6,054 bases of DNA from Bacillota bacterium (GCA_023424865.1 JAFADM010000039.1:1-6054); one strand, 5' to 3'. Positions 1 through 6,054 are shown, counted from the first letter of the stretch. A program made the numbers and translations. The notes: a model not told the origin generated them from the sequence alone.

Positions 1-2
1 AG

Positions 3-32
3 GAAGCCAACGAATGGTACCGGCAGAAATAA
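3..32 (+). CDS. Possible 3' end of an upstream gene (partial)
   Basis: The first 32 bases are open in the third frame and read EANEWYRQK before a TAA at 30-32. Codon third positions in this stretch are GC-leaning, like the downstream operon, so this is the frame I favour for the tail of a gene entering from the left. A rival frame, starting at base 2, reads to a TGA at 59-61 (ending GLEPMPVP) and cannot be excluded. Too little is present to name a product. A short charged, aromatic C-terminus would fit many proteins, including transporter solute-binding proteins, but that is only a guess. Confidence 0.3.
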   Translation, partial: EANEWYRQK

Positions 33-84
33 AGGGACTAGAACCAATGCCCGTTCCTTGACTGGAAAAGGAATCGGCAGTCCT

Positions 85-126
85 GCAAATGGAATATTCC
101 TGCGGGGATATTCCATTTGCTTTTCC
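85..126 (+). terminator. Hairpin ahead of the operon; likely intrinsic terminator or attenuator
   Basis: GCAAATGGAATATTCC (85-100) pairs with GGGATATTCCATTTGC (105-120) around a TGCG tetraloop. All 16 positions pair, with one G-T wobble (98/107). It is followed directly by TTTTCC, a short and imperfect T run. The likely role is a rho-independent terminator of the upstream gene, or a partial terminator controlling read-through into the operon, because only 34 nt separate it from the next start codon. The T run is only four bases, so termination may be weak. Both arms also contain a near-palindromic decamer, so a protein-binding site is an alternative. Confidence 0.6.
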
Positions 127-140
127 AAAGCGGAGTAAAG

Positions 141-146
141 AAAGGA
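141..146 (+). promoter_or_regulatory. Ribosome binding site deciding the start of the epimerase-like gene
   Basis: AAAGGA lies 8 nt before the ATG at 155. The in-frame ATG at 89 lies inside the hairpin arm and has no comparable Shine-Dalgarno sequence, so this site argues for the shorter 316-residue protein. Confidence 0.75.
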
Positions 147-154
147 ACGGCTGT

Positions 155-1105
155 ATGGATAAGCAGAATTATGAAATGAAAAGTGACAAAATAAGACAGT
201 CTTTTCTCAACATGAAGAGAAAACACCCGGAAAGGCTGCAAAAGAGGCTGAAGCTGTCCTGGAGCAATTGGGGCTTTGGTATGGAAACGCTGGATGCATC
301 CGCCAGACGCCTTCATAAGGCCGGAATCGGCTATATCGAGCTGCATGGCAATCATTACGGAAAGGATCTTGGGTACGGGCCGGAGGAAACCCTTGAAATA
401 CTCGCCCGGTTTGACATAAAGGTGTCGGGGGTTTGCGGCATGTTTTCCGAGGATAATGACCTTTCCAGCAACCGGGCCATCCAGCGCCAGGCAGCCTTGG
501 ACTACCTGAAGCGGGAGATTGCCTTTACATCAGCCGTTGGAGGCACCTATCTGCTGGTGGTGCCGGGAGCCTGCGGCAGGCCGGCGGCTTATGACGGCAC
601 GGAGTTTCAAAGGAGTGCTGAAACCCTTAGACTGGCAGCGGGCCTGTTTGTGGAATACGGTGTCAGGGCGGCGGTGGAGCCGATCCGTTCAGCGGAGGTC
701 AGCTTTATACATACGGTGGCCGATGCCAAGGCCTATATTCACGCGGTGGACCATCCGGGTGTCCGGCACATTAATGGGGATGTTTATCATATGCAGTCAG
801 AGGAAAGCCATAGCGGCGAGGCTATTTTAGAGGCAGGCGAAGCTCTTGTGAACCTGCATCTGGCAGACAGCAACCGCTGTGCCCTGGGCGAAGGCTCACT
901 GGATCTGGATACCATCATCATGGCGTTATACCTTATCGGCTATAACCGGGAAGGCTGCTTTGTCACCCCCGAGCCCCTGGGCCCTGGCGGCGCGCCTTAT
1001 CCCGCCATGTACGGAAGGCCGGATCCGGAAGCGCTGGATAAGCTTGTCCTTAATACGGCTGCCTATTTCAGAAAAAGAGAAGAGCTGCTTTTAGCCCTGC
1101 TGTAA
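155..1105 (+). CDS. Sugar phosphate isomerase/epimerase-like TIM-barrel protein
   Basis: Predicted cytoplasmic enzyme of 316 residues in the xylose-isomerase-like TIM-barrel (AP_endonuc_2) superfamily, whose members isomerise, epimerise or dehydrate sugars using a divalent metal. Candidate metal ligands come in the expected order: E175 (in AVEP), D209 (in GDVYHM), H235 (in NLHLADSNR) and E273 (in TPEPLG). H212 and R241 match the substrate-binding His and Arg of D-tagatose/D-psicose 3-epimerases, where D-x-x-H and H-x-x-E/D-x-N-R patterns occur. The first strand begins near residue 33 (LKLSWSNWGFG). Before it is a charged, Lys/Arg-rich stretch of about 32 residues that is longer than usual for the family. 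The start is set by AAAGGA 8 nt upstream; a longer in-frame start at 89 would lie in a hairpin. It is first in an operon with an FAD oxidoreductase and rhamnose isomerase, so a ketose substrate is plausible. The exact substrate is unknown; inosose or hydroxypyruvate-type activity is an alternative. Confidence 0.85.
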   Translation: MDKQNYEMKSDKIRQSFLNMKRKHPERLQKRLKLSWSNWGFGMETLDASARRLHKAGIGYIELHGNHYGKDLGYGPEETLEILARFDIKVSGVCGMFSEDNDLSSNRAIQRQAALDYLKREIAFTSAVGGTYLLVVPGACGRPAAYDGTEFQRSAETLRLAAGLFVEYGVRAAVEPIRSAEVSFIHTVADAKAYIHAVDHPGVRHINGDVYHMQSEESHSGEAILEAGEALVNLHLADSNRCALGEGSLDLDTIIMALYLIGYNREGCFVTPEPLGPGGAPYPAMYGRPDPEALDKLVLNTAAYFRKREELLLALL

Positions 1106-1117
1106 ATCTTAAGCTAT

Positions 1118-1124
1118 AAAGGAG
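1118..1124 (+). promoter_or_regulatory. Ribosome binding site of the FAD oxidoreductase gene
   Basis: AAAGGAG is placed 10 nt before the ATG at 1135, inside the 29-nt gap after the preceding stop codon. No terminator-like hairpin or promoter fits in that gap, which supports co-transcription. Confidence 0.75.
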
Positions 1125-1134
1125 ATTATACACT

Positions 1135-2433
1135 ATGGAATGCTATCATGAACCGGGGAGAGCCGTTCCCATTGTCAAAAGCTGCGGCGTGCTGGTTTGC
1201 GGCGGCGGTCCTGCGGGAGTGGCGGCTGCGCTGGCCGCCGCAAGAACCGGGGCCGATACGGTGCTTTTGGAGATGCAGGGCTGTCTGGGCGGCATCTGGA
1301 CATCGGGAGCTCTGACATGGATTATGGACGGTGGGAGAAAGACCGGTGTTATGGCGGACATCTTAAGCCGTCTTCAGGCACGGAAGGCAGGCCGGTTTTG
1401 CAGGAGCAATCATTTTATCAGCGATACGGAGGAAATGAAGCTGCTTCTGGAGGAGATGTGCATGGAGGCGGGCGTAACAGTTCGCCTGTATACCCGGATA
1501 ACAGGAGCGGCAAAGGACGAGAGAGGGGATGTAAAGCTGGTTCTTACCGAATCCCCTTCCGGGAGGGAGGCGTGGGAGGCCGGGGCCTTTGTGGATGCTA
1601 CCGGAAACGGGGATCTGGCAGCCTATGCCGGATGTGGCTTTGACTTGGGTCAGGAGGCTACGGGGGCTATGCAGCCTATGTCCCTCATCGTTCATATCAG
1701 CGGCATTCGTGCCGAAGATGCGGAAGAGTTCAACAATTGCCTGGAATATACCAATGGCAATCCCAAGAAAAAGCTCCTTCAAGAAATGCAAAAAGCTGGG
1801 GTTCGGCCTTCCTATGAAGCTCCGTCACTGTTTCATGTCCGCGAGGATCTGTACCTTTTAATGACTAATCATGAATACGGTGTGTCCGGCATTAATGCCG
1901 ATGACCTAACCCGGGCCACTCTCCGGGCAAGAGGGGAAAACCACCGTTTAATAGGGGCTCTGCGTGCTTTGGGCGGACGGTGGGAGCGGGCGCGTATCGT
2001 TGTCACCGCTGCCCATATCGGTGTTCGGGAAGGGCGCCGTATCCATGGCCTGTACCGGGTAGGGCTTGAGGATCTCACCGAGGGCAGAAGTCAGGCAGAT
2101 GCTGTCTGCCGGGTTTATATGGGCATAGATATTCACTCGGTTAACCCGGAGCAAAGTAGAAGTTTTTCCGGATCCGGCCTCACCGCGAAGCCCTATGACA
2201 TACCTCTTCGCGCGTTAATTGCAAAGGATGCGGGGAGGCTTTTGATGGCGGGGCGCTGTATCAGCGGGGATTTTTACGCTCATTCCAGCTACCGGGTAAC
2301 TGGGGATGCCGCGGCCACAGGCCAGGGTGCGGGAACGGCCGCAGCCTTAAGCGTCTTAAGAGGGGAAAGGCCGGAGGAAGTGCCCTGGCCGGAGATGAGA
2401 AAAGCGTTGGACGGAAACGACGGGGGAAGATGA
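1135..2433 (+). CDS. FAD-dependent oxidoreductase (FAD_oxidored type)
   Basis: Soluble flavoprotein of 432 residues with no signal peptide or membrane segment. The N-terminal Rossmann dinucleotide-binding motif GGGPAG is at residues 23-28, followed by a helix rich in Ala and by the acidic ribose-binding residue E46 in TVLLE. The family-typical GCLGG-x-W-T-S-G stretch is at about 49-58. A second FAD-contact region, VDATGNGDLAAYAG, lies near 153-166. The C-terminal FAD motif is LLMAGRCISGD at 369 onward, with ATGQGAG ending at residue 400. These features and the length match the FAD_oxidored family (PF12831), common in sugar-catabolic loci and mostly without a known substrate. The gene sits 29 nt after the epimerase-like gene and overlaps rhaA by 4 nt, so it probably acts on a sugar or sugar derivative in the same pathway. 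That assignment is inferred from context. The flavin-binding fold is secure; the substrate and electron acceptor cannot be read from sequence. Confidence 0.88.
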   Translation: MECYHEPGRAVPIVKSCGVLVCGGGPAGVAAALAAARTGADTVLLEMQGCLGGIWTSGALTWIMDGGRKTGVMADILSRLQARKAGRFCRSNHFISDTEEMKLLLEEMCMEAGVTVRLYTRITGAAKDERGDVKLVLTESPSGREAWEAGAFVDATGNGDLAAYAGCGFDLGQEATGAMQPMSLIVHISGIRAEDAEEFNNCLEYTNGNPKKKLLQEMQKAGVRPSYEAPSLFHVREDLYLLMTNHEYGVSGINADDLTRATLRARGENHRLIGALRALGGRWERARIVVTAAHIGVREGRRIHGLYRVGLEDLTEGRSQADAVCRVYMGIDIHSVNPEQSRSFSGSGLTAKPYDIPLRALIAKDAGRLLMAGRCISGDFYAHSSYRVTGDAAATGQGAGTAAALSVLRGERPEEVPWPEMRKALDGNDGGR

Positions 2434-3713
2434 AAATGATGAGTCAAAGAACCGCCGAAAAGGTAAATGAAGGCTACCGCTATGCTTCCGAGGTTTATGC
2501 TTCCTTGGGAGTGGATACGGACGAGGTGATTAAAAAACTAGAAAAAATAACCATATCCCTGCACTGCTGGCAGGGAGACGACCTGACAGGCTTTGAAACG
2601 GGAGGAGCCGGCATGGCCGACGGAGGCATTCTTGCCACAGGCGGCTATCCCGGCAAGGCGAGGAACGGGGATGAGCTCCGGGCGGATTTGGAGAAGGCGT
2701 TAAGCTTAATCCCTGGTAAGCACAGGGTGAATTTACACGCCGTGTACGCCGAAGCGGAGGGCGAAGCCGTTGACAGAGACAGGCTGGGCCCTGAGCGTTT
2801 TGCCCGCTGGCTTTCCTGGGCGGCCGAACTGGGGATCGGAATGGATTTCAATCCCACCTTTTTTTCCCATAGGCTGGCCTCCTCCGGGTATACGCTTTCC
2901 AGTAAAGACGAGAAGGTGCGGCGGTTCTGGATAGAGCATGGAAAAAGAAGCCGGGAGATAGGGGCTCATATCGGAAAAACCCTGGGTACACCCTGTGTCA
3001 ATAATATATGGATTCCTGACGGATCAAAGGATATGCCTTCCGATCGCCGGGGACACCGCGCCCTTTTAAAAGAGTCCCTGGATGAGATTTTGGCCCAGGC
3101 CTATCCCTCCGAACACCTGGCTGATGCGGTTGAAAGCAAGCTTTTCGGAATAGGCTCCGAGGCCTATGTGGTGGGCTCCCATGAATTTTACATGGGATAC
3201 GCTCTTAGCCGGAAAATCATGCTATGCCTGGACTCCGGACATTTTCACCCTACGGAAAGCGTTGCGGATAAAATTTCTTCCATCCTGGAATATTCGGAGC
3301 GACTTTTGCTTCACGTCAGCAGGGGTGTACGGTGGGACAGCGATCATGTGGCTGTCCTGAATGAGGATACAGTTGTGCTGGCACAGGAGGTGAGGCGCTG
3401 CGACGCCTTCGGCAGGGTGCACTTTGCCTTGGACTTTTTTGATGCCAGCATTAACCGGATTACCGCCTGGGTAACGGGAGCAAGGGCGGCACTTAAGGCT
3501 ATTCTGTTTGCCCTTCTGGAGCCAACGGAGCTATTGCGCGCGGAAGAAGACAGAGGTAATCTCGGAAATCGCCTGGCGCTCATGGAGGAATTAAAGACCC
3601 TTCCCTTCGGCCTGGTATGGGATAAATACTGCCTCGACAGCGGGGCAGGGGCAGGAGCTTCCTGGCTGAATGCTATAAAGGAGTATGAGAACAAGGTTCT
3701 GTCAAAAAGATAG
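2430..3713 (+). CDS. rhaA: L-rhamnose isomerase
   Basis: Cytoplasmic metal-dependent isomerase converting L-rhamnose to L-rhamnulose, the first step of rhamnose catabolism. The 427-residue product aligns from memory along nearly its whole length with E. coli RhaA (419 aa). Shared blocks include HCWQGDD (45-51), GGYPGKARN (71-79), NIWIPDG (192-198), VESKLFGIG (234-242), LDSGHFHPTE (267-276), LLLHVSRGVRWDSDH (292-306) and LDFFDASINRI (334-344). The metal and catalytic residues are all present: E235, D268, H295 and D335 for the structural metal, and H271, D303 and D305 for the catalytic metal, each one position beyond the E. coli number. Three in-frame ATGs (2430, 2436, 2439) are possible starts. 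The first overlaps the upstream stop as ATGA, which favours translational coupling. The second is better spaced from the GGGGGAAG stretch at 2422-2429. RhaA enzymes also accept other aldoses such as D-allose, so a rarer substrate is possible. The kinase rhaB and aldolase rhaD are absent from this window. Confidence 0.97.
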   Translation: MKMMSQRTAEKVNEGYRYASEVYASLGVDTDEVIKKLEKITISLHCWQGDDLTGFETGGAGMADGGILATGGYPGKARNGDELRADLEKALSLIPGKHRVNLHAVYAEAEGEAVDRDRLGPERFARWLSWAAELGIGMDFNPTFFSHRLASSGYTLSSKDEKVRRFWIEHGKRSREIGAHIGKTLGTPCVNNIWIPDGSKDMPSDRRGHRALLKESLDEILAQAYPSEHLADAVESKLFGIGSEAYVVGSHEFYMGYALSRKIMLCLDSGHFHPTESVADKISSILEYSERLLLHVSRGVRWDSDHVAVLNEDTVVLAQEVRRCDAFGRVHFALDFFDASINRITAWVTGARAALKAILFALLEPTELLRAEEDRGNLGNRLALMEELKTLPFGLVWDKYCLDSGAGAGASWLNAIKEYENKVLSKR

Positions 3714-3724
3714 AAGAGGTCTCG

Positions 3725-3782
3725 AAATGGTGAAGTATTAGTACTGCCTCCTAGTGGGGAGTTTGTTATTTCACCATTTTTT
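3725..3782 (+). terminator. Intrinsic terminator of the rhaA operon
   Basis: Starting 11 nt after the rhaA stop, AAATGGTGAA (3725-3734) pairs perfectly with TTCACCATTT (3770-3779). Three more pairs extend it inward, one of them a wobble. The right arm merges into a run of six T (3777-3782). The roughly 30-nt interior holds a small nested stem, CTCC (3748-3751) with GGAG (3758-3761). The T run on the + strand and the position right after the stop support termination of this operon. The large interior makes it longer than a textbook terminator. Confidence 0.75.
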
Positions 3783-3980
3783 ATGGGGGGAAGCTGGAAT
3801 AGGGAAGGAGGGCGTTGAGCAGGCACGGTACAAAGGAAGAAAAACAAGACAGTGAAAGAAGTTGACGGACGGGAAAAAGCGAAACGGCGAAAGGAGGAAA
3901 AGGGCTGGAAAAACAGCGCGTGAAGGAGGAAGACAGGCGCGAAAAAGATTCAAATATTAAAAAAGGGAGAGATTTTTAAT
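3783..3980 (+). other. Gene-free, purine-rich leader upstream of the secreted-protein gene
   Basis: I see no convincing gene here. From 3791 to 3940, 120 of 150 bases are A or G (80%; 10 T and 20 C), far from the composition of the flanking genes. The stretch contains several Shine-Dalgarno-like matches, such as AAAGGAGG at 3889-3896 and GAAGGAGG at 3922-3929, none followed at proper distance by an ATG. No good paired -35/-10 promoter is visible: TTGACG at 3862-3867 has no TATAAT-like partner at the right spacing. It is probably the untranslated leader of the downstream gene, with the promoter unresolved. Confidence 0.6.
3964..3969 (+). promoter_or_regulatory. Ribosome binding site of the secreted-protein gene
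   Basis: AGGGAG lies 11 nt before the ATG at 3981, at the long end of usual spacing, with an AT-rich spacer. It supports the 3981 start, which also gives a complete signal peptide. Confidence 0.6.
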
Positions 3981-6054
3981 ATGAAGCAAAGAAGTGCCCG
4001 TGTTATATGTTTGCTGTTGATTCTATCCATGATTACCGTTAATTTTTTGGGTGGAAAAAATGTCGTTCTAGCCATAAACGACATTTCTACAGTGGAGCTT
4101 TCAGACGGCTTTGCAGAAGTTGAAGCCGAGGCTATGAAATATGCAGGAGTCGACAGAGTCACAAAATCCACGAGGAGTGATACCGGGGGGGAGGTGCTGG
4201 CTTTTAATACGTCTTCGGCAAATCAACCTGCTCCGGATGCTGAAGCAGATATTGAGTTCATTTTTAAGCCGGAGGCTCAGGGGAATTATGAAATATGGGT
4301 ATTGGCCTATTCGGATACAGACACTAAAGATATGTGGATGATGAATTCCGGCCAGACAAAATGGACGCAATTCAAATTAGGAAATACCGACAGGAAATAT
4401 ATCTGGTGTAAAATCCATACTTATTCGGAGCTTGAAGCGGAGAGCCTGGCGAGCTTTAAAATGAGGGCAAAAAACGGATATTTCAGGGTGGACAAAATCG
4501 TCATTGCGAAAGCCGGGAGCTTTGTGCCGGTAGCAAGCATCAATGTCACAGGGCAGGGCGAAGCTTCCAGTGTGACGCTGGGCGAATCCCTGCAAATGCT
4601 TGCGGCTGTAATACCTGGTGACGCAATGCATCAGAAGGTTCTATGGAGTGTGACAGGCAGCGGAGCTTCCATAGACGCAAATGGCCTGCTTGCGGCAACC
4701 GCGGAGGGAACTGTGACAGTCCGGGCATCATCAGGCGACGGATCACAGGTCTATGGGGAAAGGCAAATTACCGTTGCACTTCCTAAGGTGACTTACCACG
4801 GAAACGGAGGTACCGGTGAAGGGCCGGAAACACAGTTTGTTACGCCTGACGGAATATTTATGGTTGCGGATAATACCTTTACGCCTCCCCAGGGCAGAAT
4901 ATTCAGTGAATGGAACACTTCAAGCGACGGAAGCGGTACAGCGTACACCGCGGGCTCAGATGCTTCCATGCCTGGGGCCAGTCTGAGCCTTTATGCTATT
5001 TGGGAACCCTATGAAGCAACACAGCATGTCTATGAGCAGGGGATGATTGATAAGGCTGTTGAGGAGGATCTGACAAGATACAATATGATGACCGGCGACT
5101 GGGGATATGGTCTTCTGAAAAAGGCGCCGGCAATGTACTTGCTTGCCTTGATGGCGTTTGAGAATCCCGATATGGCAAGCTCAACGGGAATAAAGGTTTC
5201 AGATCGTTTGCTGCAGCATATCCGCAATATTATTACCGGCGGAAGGGAACCCTCGGCGAAGGGGGCTACTATTGGGTGGGCTGACAATCAGGCAGCTCAG
5301 ACCCTGGCTCTTATCAAGCATATCCCGGCTGTGTGGAATCAACTGACGGATACCGAGAAGGCTAAATGTGATTTCATCATGAAGTGTCTGGCGATATCGG
5401 GCAACTGGTATTCCAACACCCTTAACAATCCTCTGGTAACGCTGGATCAGGCAAACATATTCGGAAAGAACTACAATCCTAATTTTATTGAAGGCAACGT
5501 AGGCGCACTCATCGGTGCGTATATGTATTTCGGAGGCGCGCAGCAGGTAAACGCAATTCTTGCGGCTTTCGATTGGGACGAATACATTGCAAAGTGTAAT
5601 GAGTATGGATTCATAAATATTAAGGATACCTTTACGAGGGCAGGAAAAACGCTTATGGAAAGCGGAGGGACAGATGCCGGCGGAGGTACCGGCCAAGGCG
5701 TGAGAATACCTTTTACATACGAGGATCTTATAACTAAAGAGATACTCCCTTACGATCCGTTTATTCTTTATGAATCGCTGGCAGCAAGAATGTATGACCG
5801 AAAAGACGGTGATTCCATTACGGACAGGGGGTACATGGAAAACGGAAAGATATATGACGTTAATGGAATTTTACGAGGATTCATTCTGGATGGCACAGAA
5901 TCACCGTGGAACGGCCATTACGGCATATGCCACGAGTTTTTATCCAGCGATGCCGGCGGGGTTCGTTCCAGTCTCGCTTATGTATACGATGGATTGAGGA
6001 ACAATGTCGTGACCAGATCCACGCTTCAGGCTTTGGGTTATTGGCCGGACAGCC
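3981..6054 (+). CDS. Large secreted multidomain protein, probable polysaccharide-active enzyme (5' part, runs off the window)
   Basis: The frame is open from 3981 to the window end: 691 codons with no stop, so the C-terminus is missing. Residues 1-31 form a signal peptide, with a basic start (K2, R4, R7), a hydrophobic core and probable cleavage after VLA31, so the protein is exported. Residues about 38-178 are a beta-rich region beginning VELSDGFAEVEAEAM and ending FRVDKIVIAKAG, resembling CBM6/35-like carbohydrate-binding modules. Residues about 183-266 are a bacterial Ig-like domain (VPVASINVTG, then VLWSVTGSGASIDANGLL and TVTVRAS). Residues about 269-342 are a Listeria-Bacteroides/Flg_new-type repeat (VTYHGNGGTG to SLYAIWE). 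From about 345 onward lies a large, apparently mostly helical domain (GDWGYGLLKKAP, GWADNQAAQTLALIKHIPAVW, NYNPNFIEGNVGALIGAYMYFGGA) with a Gly-rich loop at 562-573. That pattern suggests an alpha/alpha-toroid lyase or hydrolase, but I do not recognise the family. Neighbouring rhamnose genes hint at a rhamnose-containing substrate. By eye its GC content is somewhat lower than the operon's. Confidence 0.85.
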   Translation, partial: MKQRSARVICLLLILSMITVNFLGGKNVVLAINDISTVELSDGFAEVEAEAMKYAGVDRVTKSTRSDTGGEVLAFNTSSANQPAPDAEADIEFIFKPEAQGNYEIWVLAYSDTDTKDMWMMNSGQTKWTQFKLGNTDRKYIWCKIHTYSELEAESLASFKMRAKNGYFRVDKIVIAKAGSFVPVASINVTGQGEASSVTLGESLQMLAAVIPGDAMHQKVLWSVTGSGASIDANGLLAATAEGTVTVRASSGDGSQVYGERQITVALPKVTYHGNGGTGEGPETQFVTPDGIFMVADNTFTPPQGRIFSEWNTSSDGSGTAYTAGSDASMPGASLSLYAIWEPYEATQHVYEQGMIDKAVEEDLTRYNMMTGDWGYGLLKKAPAMYLLALMAFENPDMASSTGIKVSDRLLQHIRNIITGGREPSAKGATIGWADNQAAQTLALIKHIPAVWNQLTDTEKAKCDFIMKCLAISGNWYSNTLNNPLVTLDQANIFGKNYNPNFIEGNVGALIGAYMYFGGAQQVNAILAAFDWDEYIAKCNEYGFINIKDTFTRAGKTLMESGGTDAGGGTGQGVRIPFTYEDLITKEILPYDPFILYESLAARMYDRKDGDSITDRGYMENGKIYDVNGILRGFILDGTESPWNGHYGICHEFLSSDAGGVRSSLAYVYDGLRNNVVTRSTLQALGYWPDS

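Noticed and set aside
89..154. Upstream in-frame start at 89 adding 22 residues to the epimerase-like protein
   Set aside because: The ATG lies within the left arm of the 16-bp hairpin and has no good ribosome binding site, while the ATG at 155 has AAAGGA at 8-nt spacing.
3344..3847. 167-codon open frame on the minus strand
   Set aside because: It mostly overlaps the end of rhaA antisense and runs through the terminator and purine tract. Its Ser/Pro/Leu-rich product looks like the complement of coding and purine-rich DNA, not a protein.
3862..3960. Promoter candidates upstream of the secreted-protein gene (TTGACG at 3862, TATTAA at 3955)
   Set aside because: The two elements are far too widely spaced to form one promoter, and TATTAA would place the transcription start on top of the ribosome binding site.
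3905..3979. Possible leader peptide read from CTG 3905 (or GTG 3920), about 19-24 charged residues, ending one base before the secreted-protein start
   Set aside because: AAAGGAGG is well placed for the CTG, but CTG is a rare start and the GTG is too far from that motif. The peptide is just Lys/Glu/Arg low complexity, as any purine-rich DNA would give.
5199..5696. 165-codon open frame on the minus strand
   Set aside because: It lies wholly antisense within the continuous secreted-protein gene, has no recognisable domain, and is best explained as a shadow frame.
1..6054. CRISPR arrays, tRNA or rRNA genes, insertion sequences, attachment sites
   Set aside because: No spaced direct repeats, tRNA-like cloverleaf, rRNA sequence, transposase or terminal inverted repeats were seen by eye in either strand.

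Overview
The window looks like a fragment of a carbohydrate-utilisation locus from a Gram-positive bacterium of the Bacillota (Firmicutes), most likely a Clostridia- or Paenibacillus-type organism. The evidence is the strong AAAGGA/AAAGGAG ribosome binding sites, moderate GC content, and a secreted protein that combines a signal peptide, a bacterial Ig-like (Big_2-type) domain and a Listeria-Bacteroides (Flg_new-type) repeat. That architecture is common in Gram-positive gut and soil anaerobes. The lineage is an inference from style; there is no marker gene.

Layout. Positions 1-32 are probably the last codons of an upstream gene (uncertain). A 16-bp hairpin at 85-120, followed by a short T run, sits just ahead of a three-gene operon on the + strand. 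(1) 155-1105 is a TIM-barrel sugar isomerase/epimerase of the xylose-isomerase-like (AP_endonuc_2) superfamily, with a ketose-3-epimerase-like set of active-site residues. (2) 1135-2433 is an FAD-dependent oxidoreductase of the FAD_oxidored type. (3) 2430-3713 is L-rhamnose isomerase, rhaA, recognised with high confidence. The gaps are 29 nt and then a 4-nt ATGA overlap. A hairpin with a T6 run at 3725-3782 ends the operon.

Next comes a gene-free, strikingly purine-rich leader (about 3783-3980). It is followed by the 5' part of a large secreted multidomain protein (3981 to the window edge, 691 codons, no stop reached). This protein has a signal peptide, a beta-rich carbohydrate-binding-like region, an Ig-like domain, an InlB/Flg_new-type repeat, and then a large apparently helical domain that may be a polysaccharide-degrading catalytic domain of unclear family.

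How they may work together (inference): the extracellular protein may bind or degrade a plant or microbial polysaccharide, perhaps rhamnose-containing, and the cytoplasmic enzymes would process the released sugar. RhaA interconverts L-rhamnose and L-rhamnulose. The usual partners, rhamnulokinase and rhamnulose-1-phosphate aldolase, are not in the window. The epimerase-like and FAD proteins occupy the neighbouring positions, so either the rest of the pathway lies outside or the locus handles a different or rarer sugar.
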